DNA of 64,000 bases from Paracoccus sp. DMF-8 (GTDB lineage: Bacteria > Pseudomonadota > Alphaproteobacteria > Rhodobacterales > Rhodobacteraceae): NCBI RefSeq assembly GCF_029309835.1, contig NZ_JARJHL010000011.1, forward strand, positions 124,001 through 188,000. Direction: 5' to 3'. The notes under the pieces were generated by a model. That model worked only from the letters and a program-made list of their open reading frames with translations. It was not told where the DNA came from and did no database searches. Below are positions 18,170 through 26,346 of this stretch, piece by piece (the first letter of the stretch is position 1; each line of letters opens with the position of its first letter). The position numbers were made by a program, and so were the translations under genes.

Positions 18170-18874
18170 ATGACAACCATAGCTACGCAGGAAAAATCGA
18201 ACCAGCCGCGCCCGTCGGCGGATCGTGTCCGTGAAATTCTGATCGTCGATGACCACCCGCTGATGTGCGATGCGCTGGCACTGACATTGAAGATCAGCTT
18301 TGGCCTGAAAAATGTCCGCACGGCCCGCAGCCTGTCGGCGGCGGTTGAACAGATCCGCACGCTTGGCGCGCCGGATGCGGTGATCCTGGACCTGAACCTG
18401 CCCGATGCGCGCGGCTCCGAAGGGTTGGTGACGCTGCGCCGTCAGATCCCCGATGTGCCGATCACGATGATTTCTGCCGATCTGGAAAACGCCATGATCG
18501 GGGCCGCGATGGCTGCGGGGGCGCAGGGTTATATTTCCAAATCGCTTGGCCGCGAGGCGCTGGTCGACAGCCTGCGCCGCATGTGGGACGGCGAGCGCGT
18601 CACCCCCGAAGGCTATGAACCCGATGCCGCAGGCGAAGAAGACGGTGCCCGCGTCGAACTGGCCCGCCGTTTCGCCAGCCTGACGCCGCAGCAGATGAAG
18701 ATCCTGCGCCTGATCTGTCAGGGCAAGGCGAACAAGGAAATCAGCTACGAGCTGTCCATCGCCGAAGCGACGGTCAAGACGCATATCACCGCGATCATGT
18801 CCAAGATCAACGCGCGGCGCCGCACGCAGGCCGTCCTGCTGGCCAACACCGTCCGCCTGTTCGAGCCGACATGA
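18170..18874 (+). CDS. LuxR/NarL-type response regulator
   Basis: A 234-residue two-component response regulator. The receiver domain (about residues 22-140) has acidic Asp27 and Asp28 and the probable phospho-acceptor Asp74 (VILDLNLPD). The C-terminal LuxR HTH (about 165-230) includes LTPQQMKILRLICQGKANKE and AEATVKTHITAIM. Start ATG 18170 follows GGGAGG; the upstream extension is unsupported. It precedes a FIST protein and a hybrid kinase in the same direction and probably takes its phosphate from that kinase. It resembles regulators of alcohol or formaldehyde oxidation (FlhR, ErbR/ExaE groups); the exact orthologue cannot be decided here. Confidence 0.85.
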   Translation: MTTIATQEKSNQPRPSADRVREILIVDDHPLMCDALALTLKISFGLKNVRTARSLSAAVEQIRTLGAPDAVILDLNLPDARGSEGLVTLRRQIPDVPITMISADLENAMIGAAMAAGAQGYISKSLGREALVDSLRRMWDGERVTPEGYEPDAAGEEDGARVELARRFASLTPQQMKILRLICQGKANKEISYELSIAEATVKTHITAIMSKINARRRTQAVLLANTVRLFEPT

Positions 18875-18956
18875 TCCCGACGACAGGGCAAGCGACGGGG
18901 CAGGGCATCCGGGCAATGCGTCCGGCGCCGGGGCATGATATGATCCGGGGTGCGAC

Positions 18957-20141
18957 ATGATGCAGGGCATGCAGGGTGCAACCGCGCCTTGGCCGATGCG
19001 GCGTGACGTGGCGGCGATATCGCTGGCCGCGCCCGTCGTTGTCACGGCGGATGAAAGCAGCGAGGATGCGGCCGCCGATCTGCTGGCCCGGATCGCGCCC
19101 GCGAAACCGGGGCTGGTGCTGATCTTCGCCTCGGACGGCAAGCATCTGTTGCCGCTGTCGCGCCGCCTGCAACCCGAATTGCCCGATGGCTGCCAGATCG
19201 TCGGCTGTTCCTCGGCCGGGGAAATCGGGCCGGGCGGCTATTGCGCCGGCACGGTCACGGCCATCGCCTTTCCCGCGCAAAGCTTTCGCGCGGCGGTCTG
19301 CGTGCTGCCCGAACAGGAACATATCCCGGTGTCGCGCTGGATGTCGCAACTGCGCCAGTTCCGCACCGGCTTTGCCCATGATCCGCGCCGCGCGGCATTC
19401 GGCATCCTGCTGGCCGATGGCTCTGCCGGGCACGAGGACGTGCTGGTCGCCACGCTGGATGCGACGATCCCCGGCGTGCCGGTGGTCGGCGGATCCTCGG
19501 CGGACGGGCTGCGCTTTGGCCGGACCTGCCAGATCGTGAATGGCGAGGATCGGGCCGGGGCCGCGATCTTCATTCTTGTCGAAACCGATTTCGCCGTGTC
19601 GGAAATCACCTTTGCCCATTTCAGCGCGACGGCGGACCGGGCGGTGGTGACGGCCGCCGATCCGCAGAACCGCACCATTCTGGAACTGAACGCCGAACCC
19701 GCCGCCGTGGAATATGCGCGGCTGGCGCGGCTGGCCCCGGACAATCTGACACCCACCGATTTCGCCCGCCACCCGCTGATCCTGCGCGTCGGGCGGCGCA
19801 ACCATGTCCGTGCCATTCGCGGGGTCACCCCCGACGGCGGGCTGGAACTGATGTCCGCGATCGAGGCGGGCACGATCCTGCGCCTTGGCCGGGTCGAGGG
19901 GCTGACCCAGGGCTTTGCCGATGCCGTGGACCGGCTGCCGCGCCCGCCGGTGATGGTGCTGGGCTTTGACTGCGTGCTGCGCCGCCTTGCGCTGGAACGC
20001 GCGGGCCTGCGCGATGAAATGTCGGGGATTTTCCGGCGTTATCGCGTCGCCGGCTTCAACACCTATGGCGAACAGCACAGCGGCATGCATGTCAACCAGA
20101 CCTTTGTGGGCATGGCCATCGTGCCGCCCACCCCGACATGA
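18957..20141 (+). CDS. FIST N/C domain sensory protein
   Basis: A 394-residue protein with a FIST N domain (about residues 40-230; LVLIFASDGKH, GCSSAGEIGPGGY, VVGGSSADGLRF) and a FIST C domain (about 235-385; VLGFDCVLRRLAL, GFNTYGEQHSGMHVNQTFVG). FIST domains are sensory modules thought to bind small ligands. There is no output domain or signal peptide, so it probably works with the hybrid kinase encoded 10 nt downstream. The ligand is unknown; the neighbourhood suggests a C1 or alcohol-related compound. Start ATG 18957, with another in-frame ATG directly after it. Confidence 0.85.
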   Translation: MMQGMQGATAPWPMRRDVAAISLAAPVVVTADESSEDAAADLLARIAPAKPGLVLIFASDGKHLLPLSRRLQPELPDGCQIVGCSSAGEIGPGGYCAGTVTAIAFPAQSFRAAVCVLPEQEHIPVSRWMSQLRQFRTGFAHDPRRAAFGILLADGSAGHEDVLVATLDATIPGVPVVGGSSADGLRFGRTCQIVNGEDRAGAAIFILVETDFAVSEITFAHFSATADRAVVTAADPQNRTILELNAEPAAVEYARLARLAPDNLTPTDFARHPLILRVGRRNHVRAIRGVTPDGGLELMSAIEAGTILRLGRVEGLTQGFADAVDRLPRPPVMVLGFDCVLRRLALERAGLRDEMSGIFRRYRVAGFNTYGEQHSGMHVNQTFVGMAIVPPTPT

Positions 20142-20151
20142 TGGCCCCGAC

Positions 20152-21570
20152 ATGATGCTGCACCGGCTGGAGGACAGCCCTGAACGGCGTGTCGAGAAAC
20201 TGAACCGCATCACCGATGTGCTGATCGACCGCATCGACCGGCTGGAGGACAGCCGGGGATCAGCATGGTCGATGTTTCAGGCCGCCGTCGCGCTGGAGCA
20301 AGAGGTCGAGGCCCGCACCCGCCAACTGGAACGCGCGCTGGCCGATCTGTCGGAAAAGAACCGCGAACTGGCCGTGGCCCGCGCCGCGGCCGAAGAAGCG
20401 AACCGGTCGAAAACCCGCTTTCTGCGCGCGGCCAGCCATGACCTGCTGCAACCCTTGTCTGCGGCGCGGCTGTTTCTGACTGCGCTGACCGATACCGAAC
20501 TGGACCCGCTGCAAAAGGAACTGGCCGAACGCCTGACCGGCGCCTTCGAATCGGTCGAGGAACTGATGCATGCGGTTCTGGACATCTCGCGGCTGGACAG
20601 CCAGCGTATCGAATTCCACCGCAAACCCGTCAACCTTGGTGAAATGCTGCGCCGTCTGGCGGTCGAATATGCCCCCATGGCCGAGGTCCGGGGGCTGGCG
20701 CTGACCTTTGTGCCGACCTCGGTGGTGGTGGACAGCGACCCGACATTCCTGCGGCGCATCGCGCAGAATCTGATCTCGAACGCGATCAAATACACCGAAT
20801 CGGGGCGGGTGCTGGTCGGTGTGCGTCGGCGCGGCCAGCAGGCCTGGCTGGAGATCTGGGACACCGGCATCGGCATCCCGGCCGAGGATCGCAGCCGCAT
20901 CTTTGACGAATTCCAGCGCGTCGGCCGCGAAGGCACCGCGCCCGGCATGGGGCTGGGCCTGTCGATCGTGCGCCGCGCCTGCGCCAAGCTGGCCCATCCC
21001 ATCGCCGTCGACAGCGAACAGGGACGCGGCACGGTCTTTCGCGTCGGCCTGCCGCTGGTCGCCCCGGTCGAGGAATTGCACACCGTCGCCGTCGCGGATT
21101 CCGCCGATACGCTGCGCGGCCGTGTCGTGCTGGTCGTCGAAAACGACCCCAGCATGCGCCGCGCCTATGAACTGGTCTTGCGCGACCAACTGGGCATGGT
21201 GCCGCGCATCGCGGGGGGGACTTCCGAGGCGCTGGCCACGATGGGCGACGAACCGCCCGATCTGATTCTGGCCGATTACAATCTGGACAATGGCGAAACC
21301 GGATTGCAGGCGATTTCCCAATTGCGAGAGGCCGCGCAAAGCGGCATTCCGGCGATCATGGTCACCGCGCAACGCGATGCGGATATCACCCGCGCCTGCG
21401 CCAGCATCGACGTGCCCCTGATGGAAAAGCCCGTCCGCAGCGAAGAGCTGCGCGATGCTGTTGCAGCGCGTCCTGACCTAAGACAAAGGGACCAGCCATC
21501 CGGGCATCGGCTTTTGCCGCGCCGCAAGCGGATGCAGGCTGGACCATATCGGAGGGAGAGACCGAGATGA
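20152..21570 (+). CDS. Hybrid sensor histidine kinase/response regulator (NahK/ErcS type)
   Basis: A cytoplasmic hybrid kinase of about 472 residues. It has an N-terminal coiled coil (about 45-90), HisKA with His96 (RAASHDLLQPL), HATPase (LISNAIKYTESG, DTGIGIP, GMGLGLSIV), then a receiver domain (VVLVVENDPSMRRAYE, LILADYNLDNGETG). There are no membrane segments; the upstream FIST protein may be its sensor. The annotated frame ends at 21570, overlapping the next ATG. The last about 30 residues look non-coding, and a neighbouring frame would end LLQRVLT at 21481, so one indel near 21468 is possible. Confidence 0.85.
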   Translation: MMLHRLEDSPERRVEKLNRITDVLIDRIDRLEDSRGSAWSMFQAAVALEQEVEARTRQLERALADLSEKNRELAVARAAAEEANRSKTRFLRAASHDLLQPLSAARLFLTALTDTELDPLQKELAERLTGAFESVEELMHAVLDISRLDSQRIEFHRKPVNLGEMLRRLAVEYAPMAEVRGLALTFVPTSVVVDSDPTFLRRIAQNLISNAIKYTESGRVLVGVRRRGQQAWLEIWDTGIGIPAEDRSRIFDEFQRVGREGTAPGMGLGLSIVRRACAKLAHPIAVDSEQGRGTVFRVGLPLVAPVEELHTVAVADSADTLRGRVVLVVENDPSMRRAYELVLRDQLGMVPRIAGGTSEALATMGDEPPDLILADYNLDNGETGLQAISQLREAAQSGIPAIMVTAQRDADITRACASIDVPLMEKPVRSEELRDAVAARPDLRQRDQPSGHRLLPRRKRMQAGPYRRERPR

Positions 21571-22190
21571 AGATATTGCGCCCGCTGGCGCTCTGGGCCG
21601 CTTTGGCGACCGGCCTGGGCCTTGCACCCGCTTTCGCAGACGAGGCAGGTGAACTGGTATTTGCCGAACGCGGCCCCCGGCAGCTTGGCGACAGGACGAT
21701 CACATGGCGGCTGGATGTCGCAGGCCCCGCCACGGTCGAGGGCTTTGTGCCGGTCACCGACGGGCGCATCGAACTGGCGGAAGCCGTCGATGCCTCGGAC
21801 GGGGAAGCGGTGCTGGAACTGCACGAAGACACGCCGCATCTCAAACGCACGATCGGCCCCTATCCCGTGTCGGGCGGCGATCCGGCGCTGGTGTTCTTTC
21901 TGGAAACCACGGCCCGCGAAATGGCCCGGATCACCGGCGGCAGCCCGTTCTACATCCGCAACCGCATCAAGGATGCCGTCTTTCGCGGCGGCGAGGTGGT
22001 CGAGGTGGACGGCACCCGCAAGGCCGTCTTTCGCCCCTTTCAGGATGACAAGAACAAGGACCGCATGGCCGGTTTCGACACGCTGGAGCTGACCTTCGAC
22101 GTGGCCGATCCGAAACAGCCGATCTCCAGCATGGTCGCCGCGACCAGCGCCGAGGGGCTGGGCTTTCGCATATCCATGGTGCGGCAATGA
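21567..22190 (+). CDS. Hypothetical exported protein in the PQQ/methanol regulatory cluster
   Basis: A 207-residue protein with a clear signal peptide (about 1-24, ending PAFADEAG), then a beta-rich domain with no motif I recognise. It contains no cysteine after the signal, many charged residues, and the segment FYIRNRIKDAVFRGGEVVEV. GGAGGGAGA precedes the ATG. Its stop overlaps the start of the next exported protein (22187), so the pair is probably co-translated. Placed directly after the hybrid kinase gene, it may be a periplasmic ligand or cofactor-binding partner of that sensory system; this is inference only. Confidence 0.6.
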   Translation: MKILRPLALWAALATGLGLAPAFADEAGELVFAERGPRQLGDRTITWRLDVAGPATVEGFVPVTDGRIELAEAVDASDGEAVLELHEDTPHLKRTIGPYPVSGGDPALVFFLETTAREMARITGGSPFYIRNRIKDAVFRGGEVVEVDGTRKAVFRPFQDDKNKDRMAGFDTLELTFDVADPKQPISSMVAATSAEGLGFRISMVRQ

Positions 22191-22522
22191 AACGGCTGGC
22201 CCTGACCCTTGCGCTGATCGCCCCGGTTTCGGCCCATGCGCAGGCGGTGAACGACTATCCGACCAATGCGCGGGCCGATTACGTCTTTGTCTGCATGTCG
22301 ACGAACGGCCAGACCCGCGACATGCTGGACCGCTGTTCCTGCGCCATCGACCAGATTTCGGAAATCCTGCCCTATGACAAATATGTCGAGGCGGAAACCG
22401 TGATGCGGATGCGCCAGACCACGGGCGAACGCTCGGGCATGTTCCGGCAGGGCGGGCGCATGGCCGGAATCGTGGGCGAATTCCGCCGCGCCGAGGCCGA
22501 GGCGGAAATCCTGTGCTTCTGA
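22187..22522 (+). CDS. Hypothetical small exported protein with conserved-looking cysteines
   Basis: A 111-residue protein with a signal peptide (about 1-19, ending AHAQAV). The mature part has cysteines in VFVCMSTNG and DRCSCAID, and a C-terminal CF, giving four in all. Such spacing would suit disulfides or a metal site, but there is no CxxCH heme motif. It overlaps the previous gene by 4 nt. I do not recognise the family. The two proteins together look like a small periplasmic module tied to the upstream kinase or PQQ genes. Confidence 0.6.
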   Translation: MKRLALTLALIAPVSAHAQAVNDYPTNARADYVFVCMSTNGQTRDMLDRCSCAIDQISEILPYDKYVEAETVMRMRQTTGERSGMFRQGGRMAGIVGEFRRAEAEAEILCF

Positions 22523-22601
22523 CCCCGACCTGACACCGCGTTACTGGACAAGCGGGCCCTTTTGGGGTCTTTTGCCCGGTATCCGAGCGAAAGAGGTGGT
22601 C

Positions 22602-23381
22602 ATGGATCTGGGGATCAGGGGCAAGCGCGGCCTTGTCTGCGCGGCGTCGAAAGGGTTGGGTCGCGGCTGTGCCGAGGCCCTGGCCGAGGCGGGCGTGGAT
22701 CTGGTCATCAACGCCCGCAGCGCCGATACGCTGGAACGCACGGCCGCCGAAATCGCGGCGCGTCACGGCGTCCGCGTCATTCCGGTCGCGGCAGATATCA
22801 CCACCGAACAGGGCCGCGCCGCCGTGCTGGCCGCCGTGGGTCAGGCCGATATCCTTGTCACCAATGCGGGCGGTCCGCCGCCCGGCAAATGGACCGACTG
22901 GACGCGCGACGATTTCATCCGGGTGATCGATGCCAATATGCTGACCGCCGTTGCGCTGATGCAGGCCTTGGTGCCGGGCATGGCGGAACGGGGCTGGGGG
23001 CGGGTGGTCAATATCACCTCGCAATCCGTGCGCTCGCCCATCGACGTGCTGGGCCTGTCGAATTCGGCGCGGCTTGGCCTGACCGGCTTTGTCGCGGGCA
23101 TGTCGCGGGCGGTCGCGCCGAACGGCGTCTGCGTGAACAACCTGCTGCCCGGCATCCATGCCACCGACCGGGCCGAAGGGCTGGACAGCGGCGTGGCCCG
23201 CGCACAGGGCATTTCCATCGAACAGGCGCGTGAAAACCGCAAGGCCGCGATTCCCACCCGCAGCTATGGCACGGCCGAGGATTTCGGCGCCACCTGCGCC
23301 TTCATGTGCAGCCAGCACGCGCGTTTCATGGTCGGCCAGAACATCATGCTGGACGGCGGCGCGGCGAATATCTCGGTCTGA
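22602..23381 (+). CDS. SDR family oxidoreductase lacking the classical YxxxK
   Basis: A 259-residue short-chain dehydrogenase. The Rossmann nucleotide site is present in divergent form (CAASKGLGRGCAEALAEAG), with VTNAGGPPPGKW and the catalytic-type serine in NITSQSV. Where classical SDRs have YxxxK this has LSNSARLGLTG, as in a known divergent SDR subgroup. The C-terminal MLDGGAANISV is normal. Substrate unknown. Start ATG 22602 follows AAGAGG. The ABC ATPase gene begins 4 nt after its stop, so the two are probably one operon. Confidence 0.87.
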   Translation: MDLGIRGKRGLVCAASKGLGRGCAEALAEAGVDLVINARSADTLERTAAEIAARHGVRVIPVAADITTEQGRAAVLAAVGQADILVTNAGGPPPGKWTDWTRDDFIRVIDANMLTAVALMQALVPGMAERGWGRVVNITSQSVRSPIDVLGLSNSARLGLTGFVAGMSRAVAPNGVCVNNLLPGIHATDRAEGLDSGVARAQGISIEQARENRKAAIPTRSYGTAEDFGATCAFMCSQHARFMVGQNIMLDGGAANISV

Positions 23382-23385
23382 CCGG

Positions 23386-24528
23386 ATGGTGCAGCCCCCG
23401 CAAGACAGCGCCAGACTGGAGGTCGCGGGCCTGTGTCGCGATTTCGCGGGGCGGCGGGTGGTCGATGACGTGTCATTCGCCGTCCGCCCGGGCGAGGTCG
23501 CCTGCCTGCTTGGCCCTTCGGGCTGCGGGAAATCGACGACCCTGCGGCTGGTCGCGGGGGTGGACCGGCAGGATGCGGGCGTGGTGCGCGTCGATGGGCG
23601 GGCGATCAGCGATGACGCGACCCATATGCCGCCCGAACGCCGCGCCATCGGCATGATGTTTCAGGATTTCGCGCTGTTTCCGCATCTGACGGTTGCCGAA
23701 AACGTGGGTTTCGGCCTGCCCGGCGGGGCGCGGCGGAATGCGGATCGCGTTGCCGATCTGCTGGCCCGCGTCCGCTTGCAAAGCCATGCCCGCGATTACC
23801 CGCACGCCCTGTCCGGTGGCGAACAGCAGCGCGTCGCGCTGGCCCGCGCGCTGGCGCCGCGTCCGGGGATCCTGCTGATGGACGAGCCGTTTTCCGGGCT
23901 GGACGAACGTCTGCGCGACGGCATCCGCGACGAAACCCTTGCGCTGCTCAAGGACGAAGGCACCGCCGTTCTGCTGGTCACCCATGACCCGCAAGAGGCG
24001 ATGCGCATGGCCGATCAGATCCTGCTGATGCGCGGCGGCCGCATCGTCCAGCGCGGCGCGCCCTATAATATCTACAACGCCCCGTTGGACCGGCAGGCTG
24101 CGGCGTTTTTTTCCGATGTGAACGTGCTGGATGGCCAGTCGTGGGGGGCGCTGACCGAAACCGCCTTTGGCGAATTCCTGACGCCCGGCCTGCCCGATGG
24201 CACGCCCGTCGAAATCGTCGTGCGCCCGCAGCATGTCCATATCGATTTCGACCGCAACGGCAATGGCCCCCTGCCCACGGCCGAAACCGGGATGGGCGCC
24301 CGTGCCCGCGTCCTGCGGGCGCGCTTCATGGGGCGTGAATCGCTGGTCGAATTCCAGTTGGATCAGGGCCGCTTTGATCAGGTGGGCGCGCGGATAAACG
24401 CCGTGCTGCCGGGGGTGTTTCTGCCGAAACCCGGCACCCGCATGTGGCTGACCCTGCGCCGTGACCGCGTCTTCGTCTTTCCGCGCGGCGAGGCGCTGGC
24501 CGCGTCCGGCAGGACCGCAGCGGAATAA
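23386..24528 (+). CDS. Orphan ABC transporter ATP-binding protein (Fe3+/polyamine importer type)
   Basis: A 380-residue importer ATPase: Walker A GPSGCGKST, signature LSGGEQQR, Walker B ILLMDEPFSGLD, the switch histidine in LLVTHDPQEAM, and a C-terminal TOBE-like domain (about 255-370; VEIVVRPQHVHI). This is the layout of FbpC/PotA-type ATPases for iron or polyamine uptake. No permease or binding protein lies nearby, so its partner must be encoded elsewhere or it is shared. It starts 4 nt after the SDR stop and ends just before the glycine riboswitch. Confidence 0.9.
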   Translation: MVQPPQDSARLEVAGLCRDFAGRRVVDDVSFAVRPGEVACLLGPSGCGKSTTLRLVAGVDRQDAGVVRVDGRAISDDATHMPPERRAIGMMFQDFALFPHLTVAENVGFGLPGGARRNADRVADLLARVRLQSHARDYPHALSGGEQQRVALARALAPRPGILLMDEPFSGLDERLRDGIRDETLALLKDEGTAVLLVTHDPQEAMRMADQILLMRGGRIVQRGAPYNIYNAPLDRQAAAFFSDVNVLDGQSWGALTETAFGEFLTPGLPDGTPVEIVVRPQHVHIDFDRNGNGPLPTAETGMGARARVLRARFMGRESLVEFQLDQGRFDQVGARINAVLPGVFLPKPGTRMWLTLRRDRVFVFPRGEALAASGRTAAE

Positions 24529-24567
24529 AGCACTTGCCCGGCGCGCGAACTCTGTCTAAGACTTTTG

Positions 24568-24732
24568 GCTGAGTGGGAGACGCTGGCGCAAGTCAGGGCC
24601 GAAGGAGCAACCGCCCCGGTAAACTCTCAGGCAAAAAGACCACTCGCGACGACAAGCTCTGGAGAGTGGCGCCCGCGCCCGCCGAAGGGATAACGATCTC
24701 AGGCGCCCGTTGAGGGCAGGGACAGAGGGGGC
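24568..24732 (+). ncRNA. Tandem glycine riboswitch
   Basis: Two glycine aptamers in series upstream of gcvT. The first contains GAAGGAGCAA and AAACTCTCAGGCAAAAAGAC; the second contains GAAGGGATAA, ATCTCAGGCGCCC and GACAGAGGGGGC. These are the conserved cores of the gcvT riboswitch class. It lies about 57 nt before the gcvT ATG. Glycine binding normally switches on the cleavage operon. Boundaries are approximate. Confidence 0.93.
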
Positions 24733-24788
24733 ATCTTTTGCGGCCATCAGGCCGCGCTGTTGCGGCAGGTGATGCTTTGGGGGCTGTC

Positions 24789-25892
24789 ATGGGCGAATTG
24801 CGCCGGACCGAATTACACGATCTGCACATCGCGCGTGGCGCGAAAATGGTGCCCTTTGCCGGGTGGGACATGCCCGTCCAATACCCGATGGGCGTGATGG
24901 GCGAACATCTGCATTGCCGCGCCCATGCCGGGCTGTTCGATGTCAGCCATATGGGTCAGGTGATCCTGCGCGGCTATGATGTCGCGGCGCGGCTGGAAAC
25001 GCTGGTTCCGGCGGATATTCAGGGGCTTGGCGCGTGGCGTCAGCGTTACGGGCTGTTCACCGCGCCGAATGGCGGCGTGCTGGACGATCTGATGATCGCG
25101 AACAAGGGCGATCACCTGTATTTGGTCATCAACGCCGCCTGTGCCGATCAGGACATTGCCCATCTGCGCCAGTTGCAGGGCGTCACGGTCGAGGTCATCG
25201 ACCAGTCCCTGCTGGCGCTGCAAGGCCCGGATGCCGAACCCGTGCTGGCCCGGCTGATCCCTGCCGTGGCTGATCTGCGTTTCATGGACTCGCGCAATGT
25301 CGACTGGCAGGGCACGGAATTGTGGATCAGCCGCTCGGGCTATACCGGAGAGGACGGTTTCGAGATTTCCGTGCCGCATGACCGCGCCCGCGCGCTGGCC
25401 GATGCGCTGCTGGACCAGCCAGAGGTCGCGCTGATCGGTCTGGGTGCCCGCGACAGCCTGCGGCTGGAGGCCGGGATGCCGCTGTATGGGCATGACATGG
25501 ACGACGGAACGACGCCTGCTGCGGCGGCGCTTGGCTGGTCGATCCCCGAGCTGCGCCGCAATGGAGGCGCGCGGGCCGGTGGTTTTCCGGGGGCGGATGT
25601 GATCCTGGCCGAGCTTGATGCCGGGCCTGCCGTCACCCGTCGCGGCTTGCGCCCCGAAGGTCGCGCCCCGATCCGCGAGGGTGTCGGGATTTTCGCGGCG
25701 GCCGAAGGTGGCGCGCCGATCGGCCGCGTGCGCTCGGGCGGGTTCGGGCCTTCGGTCGGCGGTCCCGTCGCGATGGCCGAACTGCCCGCCGATCTGTCCG
25801 AAGGCGCCACGGTTTTCGCCGAGTTGCGCGGCAAGCGCCTGCCCGTGACGGTCGCGGCCCTGCCCTTTATCCAGCCACATTACAAACGCTAG
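24789..25892 (+). CDS. gcvT: Glycine cleavage system aminomethyltransferase (T protein)
   Basis: A 367-residue protein that releases ammonia from the H-protein-bound aminomethyl group and forms 5,10-methylene-tetrahydrofolate. Recognised from LHDLHIARGAKMVPFAGWDM, LFDVSHMGQ, SRSGYTGEDGFEI and GLGARDSLRLEAGMPLYGHD. Start ATG 24789 is chosen over the in-frame ATG at 24738 because homology begins there. It is under the glycine riboswitch and is followed 9 nt later by gcvH. In a methylotroph it also links glycine to the C1-folate pool. Confidence 0.95.
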   Translation: MGELRRTELHDLHIARGAKMVPFAGWDMPVQYPMGVMGEHLHCRAHAGLFDVSHMGQVILRGYDVAARLETLVPADIQGLGAWRQRYGLFTAPNGGVLDDLMIANKGDHLYLVINAACADQDIAHLRQLQGVTVEVIDQSLLALQGPDAEPVLARLIPAVADLRFMDSRNVDWQGTELWISRSGYTGEDGFEISVPHDRARALADALLDQPEVALIGLGARDSLRLEAGMPLYGHDMDDGTTPAAAALGWSIPELRRNGGARAGGFPGADVILAELDAGPAVTRRGLRPEGRAPIREGVGIFAAAEGGAPIGRVRSGGFGPSVGGPVAMAELPADLSEGATVFAELRGKRLPVTVAALPFIQPHYKR

Positions 25893-25901
25893 GAGCATTC
25901 C

Positions 25902-26261
25902 ATGCTGAAATATACCGAAGATCACGAATGGCTGCGCGCCGAGGGCGACGAGATCACCGTCGGCATCACCGCCCATGCCAGCGAGCAGTTGGGCGATGTC
26001 GTTTTCATCGAACTGCCCGAGGTCGGCCGCGAGGTCGAGGCGGGCGAGGAAATCGTGGTCATCGAATCGGTCAAGGCGGCATCCGACATCACCGCCCCTG
26101 TCGCGGGGGTGATTACGGCGGTGAATGACGCGCTGGCCGATGCGCCGGGCGATGTGAATGCCGATCCGCTGGCGGCCTGGTTCTTTCGCATCAAGCCCGC
26201 CGATGCCGCGGCGGTCGATGGCTTCATGAATGAGGCCGCCTATCAGGCGCTGATCGGCTGA
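25902..26261 (+). CDS. gcvH: Glycine cleavage system H protein
   Basis: A 119-residue lipoyl carrier that shuttles the aminomethyl intermediate between GcvP, GcvT and dihydrolipoamide dehydrogenase. The lipoylated lysine is Lys58 in [12 protein letters not shown]. The start [12 protein letters not shown] is canonical, with TAGGAGCATTCC upstream. The length is slightly short of the about 125-residue norm but complete. Confidence 0.96.
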   Translation: MLKYTEDHEWLRAEGDEITVGITAHASEQLGDVVFIELPEVGREVEAGEEIVVIESVKAASDITAPVAGVITAVNDALADAPGDVNADPLAAWFFRIKPADAAAVDGFMNEAAYQALIG

Positions 26262-26346
26262 CGTCGCCGCCCTTTTGGGTATTTGGATGATGAAGAAAGG
26301 CGGGGCCGGGGTGCGGGCCCGCCGTGGCATGACAGATCAGGGCCTG

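Noticed and set aside
21460..21570. Definite frameshift at the end of the hybrid kinase gene
   Set aside because: A neighbouring frame gives a more natural tail ending at 21481, but the written frame ends in an ATGA overlap with the next gene. The evidence conflicts, so it is noted only as a possibility.
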